From Bacteroides intestinalis DSM 17393 (GTDB lineage Bacteria; Bacteroidota; Bacteroidia; Bacteroidales; Bacteroidaceae), in assembly GCF_000172175.1 (NCBI RefSeq), contig NZ_ABJL02000008.1, positions 2,108,001 to 2,172,000 of the forward strand: a stretch of 64,000 bases of DNA, given 5' to 3'. The notes under the pieces were generated by a model. It was not told where the DNA came from. It worked only from the letters and a program-made list of their open reading frames with translations, and did not search any database. A program made the position numbers and the translations under genes. Below are positions 50,504 through 58,627 of this stretch, piece after piece (position 1 is the first letter of the stretch; each line of letters starts with the position of its first letter).

Positions 50504-53404
50504 CTACAGTTGATTACTCAAATAATCCGTCAAGCTATCTTCACGCTCCAAACCAAACTTCTTACGCAGGCGGTAGCGAATGGTTTCGACACCACGAACG
50601 GAGATATTCAGCAAAGGAGCAATTTCCTTAGTGGAGAGATTCATCTTCAAATAGGCACACATCATGCGTTCATTATTAGAGAGATCGGGATGACGGACAT
50701 GAAGCCGCTTCATGAAATTATTATGAATCAAATCGAATTGATCTTCGATACGCTTCAAAACTTCATCGCTCTGGATATTGGAATCTATCTTGCTATTGAT
50801 GACTAAAAGGAGTTGCTTGCCTTCGCGAGCCCCCTCTCCTCTCAACGAAGAAGCCACTTTGATGATCTCCGATTTAATCTCGGTCAGCATCTCATTTTTG
50901 CGAACAAAGTTTATCATCAGGTTGGCCATCTCCTGGCTTTTGTGCTGAAGGTCATATTCCAACTTTTCTTTTTCCAGCTGTACGATCTGCTTTTCACGGC
51001 GAGCTTTATCAGCTTCAAACTCCTTTTCCATTTCATGCAGTTCCTTATCTTTTTCTACAACTGCCTGCTCTTTTTTACGCTTCACACGAATATCATCCCA
51101 ACGGTAAATATACCACAAACCTAAGAATGCAAGAATAATATAACAGACATAAGCAGCTACACTACGATACCACGGCGGAAGGATACGAAAAGAGAGTTCA
51201 TCCGACGAGGTAGTGCCATCCGGATAAATAACCTTCACCTCAAAAGTATAGTCACCTTCAGAAAGATTGCTATACTCTTTAATACGCACAGTAGTATAGT
51301 CGGACCAGACTCCCTTATTTAAGCGATACTGAAAACGAATATCATCACCATCCAAATCAAAAAAGGCAAGTCCATATTCAAAACGAACGGAATTTGATGT
51401 GTAGTCAACCAGGAGGGAAGGCTTTTTTCCTAAAAAATTAGCTGTATACACCAGTGAATCCTTAGGATAAGTAAGATACATATTCCTTATATATACAGAA
51501 TGAGTCAGATCTTGCCTATGCCTCACTTCGGGAACCGTAAACAAAGCAAAACCTTCTTCATTGGGAATTACCATGAGCGAATCGGACAAAGGAATGATTG
51601 CCTCATAATCCTGTCCCAGTTCAAGAAAAGACTGGCGGATAGGGTTGATACTGGTATTGGCTCCTCTTTTATAAGTTCCCAGATTAGCTATACAGATCTC
51701 ATGGGGACTCAGACTGATAAGACGTTCGTGATATTCCAGCAATCGGGTATAAGGGACAGCACCATTTAACAAATTATTCAGGTCACTACATGGTTCCATC
51801 ATATCCTTGTGGACATTATATTTATAGATGCCGTGAGGAGTAGTAAAATAAACACGCCCTTCTATTTTAGCAACGTAAATCTGGCGTTCCACCGGAAACC
51901 CTTCTTCCACACCATAAGATTTCACGCTGATTTGGCGGGTTAGTTCTTCACTTAATTCAACACGGGTAATGCTACCGGAATTATATATCCACAATACTTT
52001 TGCTGATTCTTGTTCAAACAGACGGCACGAGTCCTGAAAGCCATCTATCTTGCAAAGTACACGCCACTCTCCCGATTGCTTCTCCAAAAGATAAAGGCCG
52101 TTATAGACACCGACATACATACGATCAGGATATCCCATTACTTCCTGGCAATACCAGGCGCCCGTGATATCTGTGATTCGGTACATGTTCGTACCTTTTA
52201 TTTGAAAAATGCCCCGGTCGTGCAGGCAAAAGAGATCATCTCCAATCTTACAAAGATTCCAGACCTGACCACTGGATTGGGGGATGGGATGGATATCCGG
52301 CAAATTACCGTTCAACCGCACCGGATAAGAGGTATAATAAAGACCACGATTAGTTCCCAGATACAAATAGCCGTCTTCCATAGCAGCCGTATAACCTGTA
52401 CCATAAGAATAAGGATACGAATATAGATTGGTGAAAGAGGAACTTAAAGAAACATAGTCCACACCGCTATCCAGCCCTGCCCACAAGTTACCCCGGCTAT
52501 CAAAGGCTACAGAAAGCACTGTATTATTACGTAATCCGTTATTCTCATTGAAGTATTTTACGTCCATCGTGGAGCAATCTATCAATAACAGACCTTTATG
52601 AATAGTTCCCAGAGCAATTTTATCATCCTGAGCAGCCACACAGAAAACTTCATTTTCACACATAAAATCTTCGGCACCAGTGACAAAAGGTACTGTGGTA
52701 CGCCCGTTGCAATAAAACAAGCCATTGTAAGCAGTAACCACAATAACACCACCACCTTTATGAGGAATAATTCCACGGATACGATTGGAAGCCAGAATAT
52801 CAGCCCCCTGTAAAGGGAAGAAAGTATTTCCAACCAATACCCACACGCCATGATCAGTACCTATATAAAGAATGCCATTTACCATATTGGAACAATCTAT
52901 TTTAGCATTCATTTCAATAGCGGTGTATTTACCATTCAGATATTTCACTACACGATCATCACCTTGTATATAAAGAATATTATCAGCTTCGTGGATTCCC
53001 CAGACATTACCAACAAAACGGCAATCTCTTTCCAGCGTATCGGACATACAATGATAGACCAACTCTCCATCTTCCGACGGTTCATAATACCCGAACTCAT
53101 TAATACCACCTGCATAGATACGCTTTTGGGTAGTCGATGCCAGTACAGAACGTACATCAGAAAAGTTATTCATCGGAAATACCGTCCAGACGTTTCCATC
53201 AAACTGCACCATACCGTTCTTATTTGCAAAGTACACCCAATGATCATCATAAGGAGCTATTTTCCAAGTCTGAGCACCTTTACCATAAAGGCTTTTATCG
53301 AAATTAACAATGAAGCTATTCCAACCGGCAACTGCCTTACCCAAAGGGAGTAAAAGAAGAAAAAATAGAGTTACATATAGGAAATAAGAGGATATCCGCA
53401 TCAT
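50504..53404 (-). CDS. Membrane one-component regulator: beta-propeller, triple-tyrosine domain, coiled coil and LuxR HTH
   Basis: The 966-aa protein has a signal or anchor segment (about 1-26), a large periplasmic beta-propeller-like region (about 28-690), a Y_Y_Y (triple tyrosine) domain (about 695-755), a transmembrane helix (about 765-785), a long charged coiled coil (about 790-860) and a C-terminal LuxR-type helix-turn-helix (about 905-966, LSTKEIAPLLNISVRGVETIRYRLRKKF). It resembles hybrid two-component sensors of polysaccharide utilisation loci, but has no kinase or receiver domain: the output is direct DNA binding. No SusCD genes are adjacent. The ligand is unknown. Confidence 0.85.
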   Translation of the reverse strand: MMRISSYFLYVTLFFLLLLPLGKAVAGWNSFIVNFDKSLYGKGAQTWKIAPYDDHWVYFANKNGMVQFDGNVWTVFPMNNFSDVRSVLASTTQKRIYAGGINEFGYYEPSEDGELVYHCMSDTLERDCRFVGNVWGIHEADNILYIQGDDRVVKYLNGKYTAIEMNAKIDCSNMVNGILYIGTDHGVWVLVGNTFFPLQGADILASNRIRGIIPHKGGGVIVVTAYNGLFYCNGRTTVPFVTGAEDFMCENEVFCVAAQDDKIALGTIHKGLLLIDCSTMDVKYFNENNGLRNNTVLSVAFDSRGNLWAGLDSGVDYVSLSSSFTNLYSYPYSYGTGYTAAMEDGYLYLGTNRGLYYTSYPVRLNGNLPDIHPIPQSSGQVWNLCKIGDDLFCLHDRGIFQIKGTNMYRITDITGAWYCQEVMGYPDRMYVGVYNGLYLLEKQSGEWRVLCKIDGFQDSCRLFEQESAKVLWIYNSGSITRVELSEELTRQISVKSYGVEEGFPVERQIYVAKIEGRVYFTTPHGIYKYNVHKDMMEPCSDLNNLLNGAVPYTRLLEYHERLISLSPHEICIANLGTYKRGANTSINPIRQSFLELGQDYEAIIPLSDSLMVIPNEEGFALFTVPEVRHRQDLTHSVYIRNMYLTYPKDSLVYTANFLGKKPSLLVDYTSNSVRFEYGLAFFDLDGDDIRFQYRLNKGVWSDYTTVRIKEYSNLSEGDYTFEVKVIYPDGTTSSDELSFRILPPWYRSVAAYVCYIILAFLGLWYIYRWDDIRVKRKKEQAVVEKDKELHEMEKEFEADKARREKQIVQLEKEKLEYDLQHKSQEMANLMINFVRKNEMLTEIKSEIIKVASSLRGEGAREGKQLLLVINSKIDSNIQSDEVLKRIEDQFDLIHNNFMKRLHVRHPDLSNNERMMCAYLKMNLSTKEIAPLLNISVRGVETIRYRLRKKFGLEREDSLTDYLSNQL

Positions 53405-53456
53405 AATATTAGGTTTTACAAAGCAAAGCTATCACTTTTTTTACAAAAAACAAATA

Positions 53457-53495
53457 AAAAAAAGAGATACATTCTTTGTAGAATGTATCTCTTTT
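53457..53495 (-). terminator. Terminator of the SRP RNA/tRNA-Thr transcript
   Basis: AAAAGAGATACATTC and GAATGTATCTCTTTT form a perfect stem with a U-tract on the minus strand, beginning 7 nt after the tRNA 3' end. Confidence 0.88.
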
Positions 53496-53501
53496 CTTTT
53501 G

Positions 53502-53575
53502 AGCCTCTTGTCGGATTCGAACCAACGACCCCGAGATTACAAATCACGTGCTCTGGCCAGCTGAGCTAAAGAGGC
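53502..53575 (-). tRNA. tRNA-Thr (TGT anticodon)
   Basis: The 74-nt minus-strand sequence folds as a cloverleaf: acceptor GCCTCTT/AAGAGGC, D stem GCTC/GAGC, anticodon loop TTTGTAA (anticodon TGT), T loop TTCGAAT with its GTTGG-type stem, and discriminator T. A T-T mismatch occurs in the anticodon stem. CCA is not encoded. It lies 4 nt after the SRP RNA candidate and shares its promoter and terminator. Confidence 0.93.
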
Positions 53576-53579
53576 GGGT

Positions 53580-53676
53580 GGGCAAGCTTACTATATCGCG
53601 CCGCTACAACCAACTACCTTTGCTGCGATCAAGCCCTGGAGGATTCGAAGGGAGCTGGCCGTATAGGACTTACCCG
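53580..53676 (-). ncRNA. ffs: Signal recognition particle RNA (4.5S-type), probable
   Basis: On the minus strand the ends GGGTAAG (53675-53669) and CTTGCCC (53586-53580) pair, and the interior folds as an unbranched rod with CTATA/TATAG and GGCC-type pairs. The apical part contains CCAGGGC and GCAGCAAAGG, resembling the AGG/AGCAG symmetric-loop region that binds Ffh. Length (~97 nt) is normal for a small bacterial SRP RNA. A TACCTTTG promoter precedes it. The identification rests on the rod shape and motif; a covariance search would settle it. Confidence 0.7.
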
Positions 53677-53695
53677 TTTTTCTTGTTTGCGGGTG

Positions 53696-53726
53696 CAAAG
53701 GTAGGCATTTTTATGAAACATGCAAT
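53696..53726 (-). promoter_or_regulatory. Promoter of the SRP RNA/tRNA-Thr transcript
   Basis: On the minus strand ATTG (53726-53723), 19 nt, TACCTTTG (53703-53696). It drives the RNA at 53676. Confidence 0.6.
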
Positions 53727-53787
53727 ACTTTGCCCAAACTTTTTTCAACTTTAACAAGAATACACGGGCTACAAACAATATTATTTA

Positions 53788-53795
53788 TACCTTTG
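53788..53795 (+). promoter_or_regulatory. Predicted -7 box (TACCTTTG) for the DUF4199 gene run
   Basis: TACCTTTG lies 22 bp before the start at 53817. Confidence 0.55.
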
Positions 53796-53816
53796 CGCCA
53801 TTATTCCTAATGAAAG

Positions 53817-54371
53817 ATGACAGAAAACAAAGGTTACTTGCAACGATATGCCATGTTGTTCGGCACTTATTTGGGCGGTTTTTGGATTTTGAAATTCATA
53901 CTGTTCCCTCTGGGTATTAGCGTACCATTTCTCTTTTCCATTTTTATAGGACTAACTTTATGTGTGCCCTTTATGGCGTATTATTACGTGCGCATGTACC
54001 GGAACATGGTATGTGGCGGGACAATAAGTTTTCTTCATGCATGGATTTTCACCGTATTTATGTATATGTTTGCCGCATTGCTTACAGCCGTGGCACATTA
54101 TATATATATCCGCTTTATTGACCAAGGGTTTATATTGAATTCCTATGAAACGATGTTGAACTCTTGGGAAATTACATATAAAGCAGTGCCCGGCATTGAT
54201 GCATATATTGAACAATTAAGGGAAGGCTTAAGCCAGGTGCGTTCACTGACTCCGATAGAAATCACGATGCAAATGATGTCGATGAATGTTTTTGTGGGAT
54301 CATTACTTGCCATTCCCACCGCTTTGTTCGTTATGAAGCGCCCACCGGCAGATTATATCGGAGGAAGATAA
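53817..54371 (+). CDS. DUF4199 membrane protein
   Basis: The 184-aa protein has four transmembrane segments (about 10-30, 38-58, 72-95 and 150-168). The arrangement, with YYVRMYRNMVCGGTISFLHAWIFTVFMYMFAALL, matches DUF4199. Function is unknown. In Bacteroides it is commonly upstream of a GT2 glycosyltransferase, as here (58 bp). Confidence 0.85.
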   Translation: MTENKGYLQRYAMLFGTYLGGFWILKFILFPLGISVPFLFSIFIGLTLCVPFMAYYYVRMYRNMVCGGTISFLHAWIFTVFMYMFAALLTAVAHYIYIRFIDQGFILNSYETMLNSWEITYKAVPGIDAYIEQLREGLSQVRSLTPIEITMQMMSMNVFVGSLLAIPTALFVMKRPPADYIGGR

Positions 54372-54428
54372 AATATAAGGATAAAGAAATAGTGTATATA
54401 GAAAACAGTTTAATCGTAATATAGAAAG

Positions 54429-55382
54429 ATGGATATTTCAGTTGTCGTTCCTTTGTATAATGAAGAAGAATCACTTCCGGAACTGTACGCATGGATTGAA
54501 CGGGTGATGAAAGCCCACGGCTTTTCATACGAAGTTATTTTCGTGAATGACGGAAGTACCGACCGCTCCTGGCAAATTATCGAAGAACTGAGTCGAGAAT
54601 CAGATGCAGTACATGGCATTAAGTTCCGCCGTAATTATGGCAAATCTCCGGCATTATATTGTGGCTTTGAAAAGGCACAAGGAGATGTTGTCATTACAAT
54701 GGATGCAGATTTACAGGATAGCCCGGACGAAATACCCGAACTATACCGGATGATAACAGAGGATGATTACGACCTGGTATCCGGCTGGAAAAGGAAACGT
54801 TACGATCCGCTTTCAAAAACCATTCCTACAAAAATATTCAATGCAACGGCACGCAAAGTATCCGGTATCAAAAACCTGCACGACTTTAATTGCGGCTTGA
54901 AAGCCTACAAAAAAGATGTGGTGAAGAACATTGAAGTGTATGGCGAAATGCATCGTTATATCCCCTACCTTGCCAAGAATGCCGGTTTCAAAAAGATCGG
55001 AGAAAAGATTGTTCAACACCAGGCACGCAAATTCGGCAAGACGAAGTTCGGCGGTTTGAATCGTTTCTTTAATGGATACCTGGACCTGATCTCACTTTGG
55101 TTCCTGTCAGCCTTCGGAGTAAAACCGATGCACTTCTTCGGACTTCTCGGTTCACTTATGTTCATCTTCGGCTTTATTGCAGTAGTCATTGTAGGCGTTA
55201 CAAAACTATACCAAATGCATAGCGGGATGCCTTACCGTTTGGTTACCGACTCCCCCTACTTCTACTTATCGCTGACCGCCATGATTATCGGAACACAATT
55301 GTTCCTTGCCGGCTTCCTTGGCGAACTGATTTCACGCAATGCCCCTGAACGAAATAAATATCAAATAGAAAAAACAATATAA
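54429..55382 (+). CDS. GT2-family glycosyltransferase (DPM1/GtrB-like)
   Basis: The 317-aa protein has a GT-A fold (residues 1-215) with VVPLYNEEESLPELYAWIERV and the metal-binding MDADLQDSPDEIPEL. Two C-terminal transmembrane helices (about 235-258 and 275-297) anchor it in the inner membrane, as in polyprenyl-phosphate glycosyltransferases such as GtrB. It would move a sugar to undecaprenyl phosphate. The DUF6452 gene follows 4 bp later. Confidence 0.92.
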   Translation: MDISVVVPLYNEEESLPELYAWIERVMKAHGFSYEVIFVNDGSTDRSWQIIEELSRESDAVHGIKFRRNYGKSPALYCGFEKAQGDVVITMDADLQDSPDEIPELYRMITEDDYDLVSGWKRKRYDPLSKTIPTKIFNATARKVSGIKNLHDFNCGLKAYKKDVVKNIEVYGEMHRYIPYLAKNAGFKKIGEKIVQHQARKFGKTKFGGLNRFFNGYLDLISLWFLSAFGVKPMHFFGLLGSLMFIFGFIAVVIVGVTKLYQMHSGMPYRLVTDSPYFYLSLTAMIIGTQLFLAGFLGELISRNAPERNKYQIEKTI

Positions 55383-55386
55383 GACT

Positions 55387-55887
55387 ATGAGAAAATTAGT
55401 AAAACTGATATTGCTTTGTCTGATTGCTTATCCTATTATCAGTATCGTTTCTTCCTGTTCGGAAGAAGAAGACTGCTCAATGAATGCACGTCCGATGATG
55501 CAATGCTATCTTTATAAAATAGACGGAGAGACAGAAAGAGTTGTGAATGATACTCTTGACTCGCTCACCATCACCGCATTCGGTACAGATTCTATCATCC
55601 TCAATAACCAGAAGAGAGTACACGGATTATCATTACCACTACGCTATACGGCAGACTCCACCGTACTGGTATTCCATTATAGCAAAGACGTTAAGATTAA
55701 AAAAGATACGATTGTCATCCGCCAGAAGAATACGCCTTATTTCCTTTCAATGGATTGCGGCTATCAGATGAAACAAAGCATCACAGGCAGATCATATAGC
55801 CGTCATCTACTTGACTCCATATATATTCAAACAGCAGAAGTAAGCATTTATGGAACGGAAAATCTTAAGCTCTTTTATCGTAATTAA
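55387..55887 (+). CDS. DUF6452 lipoprotein-like protein
   Basis: The 166-aa protein starts with a signal sequence ending ISIVSSC (Cys at about 24), a plausible lipobox. The rest is beta-rich and shows CxxxxRPMMQCYLYK (with two further Cys). It is probably DUF6452. Its end overlaps the start of the next gene by 38 bp, and the two are likely translated together. Function is unknown. Confidence 0.7.
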   Translation: MRKLVKLILLCLIAYPIISIVSSCSEEEDCSMNARPMMQCYLYKIDGETERVVNDTLDSLTITAFGTDSIILNNQKRVHGLSLPLRYTADSTVLVFHYSKDVKIKKDTIVIRQKNTPYFLSMDCGYQMKQSITGRSYSRHLLDSIYIQTAEVSIYGTENLKLFYRN

Positions 55888-56614
55888 TCTGGTGCTTTGT
55901 TTGTTGGCCGGATTTCCGGTACAAGCACAAAACAGCAACCGTCCTCCTGCCTCTAATCCGCCGAAAGAGCAAAAGAAAGAAGTGGATGAGGAAGCTTTCC
56001 CGCTATACAATGGCGTGACCGTCAGTGTTGATTTATGGGGTATCGGAAGCAAAGCTTTCGGAAGTGATTTTTTAAGTTCGGAAGTAGCGGTGGATGTTAA
56101 TCTCAAAAACCGTTTCTTCCCGATAGTAGAACTTGGATATGGCGGCACCGATGCATGGAATGACAATGGTACCCACTACAAGAGTAATGCGCCTTATTTC
56201 CGTATCGGAATGAATTACAACGCTCTTTTCAAAAAGAAATTCAAGAATTACCTGTTTGTGGGACTACGTTACGCCATGAGTAGTTTCAAGTATGATATAG
56301 CAACCCTATCGGTAGATGATCCTATCTATGGCGGAGGCATTGGTAATCCGAACCAGGTAGATGACATCTGGGGTGGAAGCTTACCCTTCAACCACAAAGG
56401 AATGAAAGGATCCATGCAATGGTTTGAATTTTGTGTCGGCATTCGTGCACATATATGGAAAGAACTCTATATGGGCTGGGGATTGCGCTTCAAATTCCGC
56501 ACAAGTTCATCTACAGGAGAATACGGAGATCCCTGGTATGTACCCGGATTCGGCAAATATGGCTCCAACACAATGGGCGTAACTTATACAATCACTTATA
56601 AACTACCATTCTAA
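55850..56614 (+). CDS. DUF6048 outer-membrane protein
   Basis: The 254-aa protein has a signal peptide (about 1-26, ending PVQAQ), a Pro/Lys/Glu linker (NRPPASNPPKEQKKEVDEEAFP) and an alternating beta-strand region ending GVTYTITYKLPF, with a terminal Phe as in outer-membrane barrels. It is probably DUF6048. It overlaps the DUF6452 gene at its start and is followed 4 bp later by mntP. Confidence 0.72.
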   Translation: MERKILSSFIVINLVLCLLAGFPVQAQNSNRPPASNPPKEQKKEVDEEAFPLYNGVTVSVDLWGIGSKAFGSDFLSSEVAVDVNLKNRFFPIVELGYGGTDAWNDNGTHYKSNAPYFRIGMNYNALFKKKFKNYLFVGLRYAMSSFKYDIATLSVDDPIYGGGIGNPNQVDDIWGGSLPFNHKGMKGSMQWFEFCVGIRAHIWKELYMGWGLRFKFRTSSSTGEYGDPWYVPGFGKYGSNTMGVTYTITYKLPF

Positions 56615-56618
56615 AACT

Positions 56619-57200
56619 ATGACCGGATTAGAGATTTGGCTTCTTGCCGTGGGACTCGCGATGGATTGTTTCGCCGTCTCCATAGCCAGTGGCATTCTTC
56701 TGAAACGTACGCTATGGCGGCCTATGCTGACCATGGCTTTTTTCTTTGGATTATTTCAAGCCATCATGCCACTCCTCGGGTGGATAGGCGCCATCACATT
56801 CAGCCATCTGATAGAGAGTCTGGATCATTGGATCGCTTTCGCCATTCTTGCTTTTCTGGGCGGACGCATGGTCAGAGAGTCTTTCAAGGACGAAGATTGC
56901 AAAAAAGAATACGACCCGAAAAGCTTGAAAGTTGTGCTCGCATTAGCCGTTGCAACCAGTATTGATGCATTGGCCATTGGAGTCTCATTTGCATTTCTGG
57001 GTATGCGTGATTTCTCAGAAATACTCCCTCCTATTTCTATCATCGGTTTTGTATCTTTCGCCATGTCTCTTATAGGATTACTATTCGGTATCCGCTTTGG
57101 ATGCGGCATTGCACGAAGACTACGGGCAGAACTCTGGGGAGGTATTATCCTGATTATCATCGGAACCAAAATATTAATAGAACACTTGTTCTTTAGTTAA
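56619..57200 (+). CDS. mntP: Manganese efflux pump MntP
   Basis: The 193-aa protein has six transmembrane helices and two copies of the conserved Asp motif: LAMDCFAVSIASG (about 13-25) and VATSIDALAIGVSFAF (about 111-126). These bind Mn2+ in the MntP family, which exports manganese. The upstream ~100 bp lies in DUF6048 coding DNA, so no separate mn riboswitch is visible. It is followed 9 bp later by apbE. Confidence 0.92.
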   Translation: MTGLEIWLLAVGLAMDCFAVSIASGILLKRTLWRPMLTMAFFFGLFQAIMPLLGWIGAITFSHLIESLDHWIAFAILAFLGGRMVRESFKDEDCKKEYDPKSLKVVLALAVATSIDALAIGVSFAFLGMRDFSEILPPISIIGFVSFAMSLIGLLFGIRFGCGIARRLRAELWGGIILIIIGTKILIEHLFFS

Positions 57201-57209
57201 ACTTCACTT

Positions 57210-58232
57210 ATGGAAAAGAAGGCACAGAGAAATTTCTTATGGATTGCCCTGCTTGTATTGGGAACAATCTGGATACTTGCACGTCACAACCGTACGCAAC
57301 CTTATTATACAATAAACGGATTGATATTCGGCACGGTTTATAATATAACCTATCAGTATGATGGTGACTTGAAAGTTGAAATTGACGAAGAATTGAAGAG
57401 ATTTGACGGCTCTCTGTCCCCCTTTAATGATACGGCCACAATTACGCGAATCAACCGCAACGAGGATATTGTACCGGACACTTTTTTCACGAATGTATTC
57501 CGTCGTAGTATGGAAATTTCCAAAGAAACGGATGGTGCATTCGACATTACGGTTGCCCCATTGGCCAATGCCTGGGGATTTGGTTTCAAGAAAGGCGCAT
57601 TTCCTGATTCGGCCATGATAGATAGTCTACTGGACATTACGGGATATACCAAAGTAACCCTATCCAATGAGGGAAAGGTCGTGAAGCAGGATGAACGCAT
57701 GATGCTATCATGTAGTGCCGTTGCTAAAGGATATGCCGTAGATGTAATAGCACAATTTCTCGCAAAGAAAGGCATTAAGAATTTCATGGTAGATATAGGT
57801 GGAGAAATTGTAGCCCAGGGAGAAAATCCAAAGAAAGATTTGTGGCGCATCGGTATCAATAAACCGGTAGATGATTCGCTATCTATCAATCAGGAATTAC
57901 AAACGGTACTGAATGTAACGGGTGTGGGTATTGCTACTTCAGGTAATTACCGTAATTTCTATTATAAGGATGGAAAGAAATATGCGCATACCATAGACCC
58001 AAGAACGGGATATCCGGTACAACACAACATCTTATCCGCCACGGTAATAGCCAAAGATTGTATGAGTGCTGATGCTTATGCTACCGCTTTCATGGTGATG
58101 GGATTGGAAGAAGCCGAACGGTTTGCCGATGCCCACCCGGATATTGATGCCTGCTTTATCTACACGGACGAGAAGGGAGAACTTCAAACATACTATACGA
58201 AAGGGATGAAAAGGTTTATAACAAGTGATTAG
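57210..58232 (+). CDS. apbE: FAD:protein FMN transferase ApbE
   Basis: The 340-aa protein has an N-terminal transmembrane anchor (about 8-26) and the ApbE domain. SCSAVAKGYAVDVIA holds the conserved Lys-Gly segment, and GIATSGNYRNFYY then YAHTIDPRTGYPV bind FAD. It attaches FMN to Thr/Ser of flavoproteins such as the NqrB/C or RnfG subunits on the periplasmic side. It ends a co-directional run from 53817. A 31-bp inverted repeat follows. Confidence 0.93.
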   Translation: MEKKAQRNFLWIALLVLGTIWILARHNRTQPYYTINGLIFGTVYNITYQYDGDLKVEIDEELKRFDGSLSPFNDTATITRINRNEDIVPDTFFTNVFRRSMEISKETDGAFDITVAPLANAWGFGFKKGAFPDSAMIDSLLDITGYTKVTLSNEGKVVKQDERMMLSCSAVAKGYAVDVIAQFLAKKGIKNFMVDIGGEIVAQGENPKKDLWRIGINKPVDDSLSINQELQTVLNVTGVGIATSGNYRNFYYKDGKKYAHTIDPRTGYPVQHNILSATVIAKDCMSADAYATAFMVMGLEEAERFADAHPDIDACFIYTDEKGELQTYYTKGMKRFITSD

Positions 58233-58309
58233 TGTTTAGTGATAAGTGATTAGCGGGTTGCGCTACATTCCGCATGGTGCTAATCACTTATCACTAAACA
58301 CTAATCACT
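58224..58309. repeat. Perfect 31-bp inverted repeat of iterated AGTGATTAG words with CCGCATGGT loop
   Basis: Arms at 58224-58254 and 58279-58309 are perfectly complementary and consist of repeated AGTGATTAG/AGTGTTTAG/AGTGATAAG units. The 24-nt loop read on the minus strand is ACCATGCGGAATGTAGCGCA, nearly identical to the loop at 44812-44837. It spans the apbE stop codon and sits between apbE and the truncated DUF486 gene. Confidence 0.88.
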
Positions 58310-58341
58310 AATCACTACGAAACTACGCTTCGATAAATTAC

Positions 58342-58563
58342 CTATTTATAGAATACAAAATACACCGCAAGTACCAGACAAATGAATGCCGCAAAATGAT
58401 TCCAATGCAAACTTTCGCCCTTGAAAAGAACCGTAGTAAATACTGTGAAAATGATGAGTGTAATCACTTCCTGAATAATCTTTAATTGTATCAGCGAGAA
58501 AGGACCACCATTACCAATAAACCCGATACGATTGGCTGGAACCAAACAAAAATATTCACTTAA
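58342..58563 (-). pseudogene. DUF486 (DMT-like) membrane protein gene, 5' end removed by island insertion
   Basis: The remaining ~73 codons read SEYFCLVPANRIGFIGNG, then two hydrophobic helices and the end LVLAVYFVFYK. This is the C-terminal part of DUF486 proteins, which are ~115-120 aa with four helices. The reading frame enters at about 58563 (codons L-S-E-Y) and meets a stop (TAG at 58566-58564) where island sequence begins, so the first ~45 codons are missing. The recombinase gene starts 65 bp away. Insertion of the element into this gene is the simplest explanation. Confidence 0.82.
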
Positions 58564-58570
58564 CTAAATA
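58555..58570. other. Predicted left attachment-site junction of the serine-recombinase element
   Basis: The DUF486 reading frame is lost around 58561-58566 and the large serine recombinase gene begins at 58628, the usual position next to att. The exact crossover dinucleotide cannot be set without the right junction. Confidence 0.6.
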
Positions 58571-58571
58571 G

Positions 58572-58583
58572 ACTTGCCCAAGT
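58572..58583. promoter_or_regulatory. Small palindrome ACTTG-CC-CAAGT in the recombinase promoter
   Basis: It overlaps the likely -33 position of the recombinase promoter (-7 box TATATTTG at 58597-58604), so it could be an operator. The recombinase ATG is at 58628. Confidence 0.4.
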
Positions 58584-58596
58584 GAAATTTTATACC

Positions 58597-58604
58597 TATA
58601 TTTG
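58597..58604 (+). promoter_or_regulatory. Predicted -7 box (TATATTTG) for the recombinase
   Basis: TATATTTG matches the Bacteroides -7 consensus and lies 23 bp upstream of the ATG at 58628. Confidence 0.55.
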
Positions 58605-58627
58605 CTTTATAATCAATATATTACATT

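Noticed and set aside
53548..53754. 68-codon plus-strand ORF over the tRNA and SRP RNA
   Set aside because: The region encodes RNA on the minus strand.
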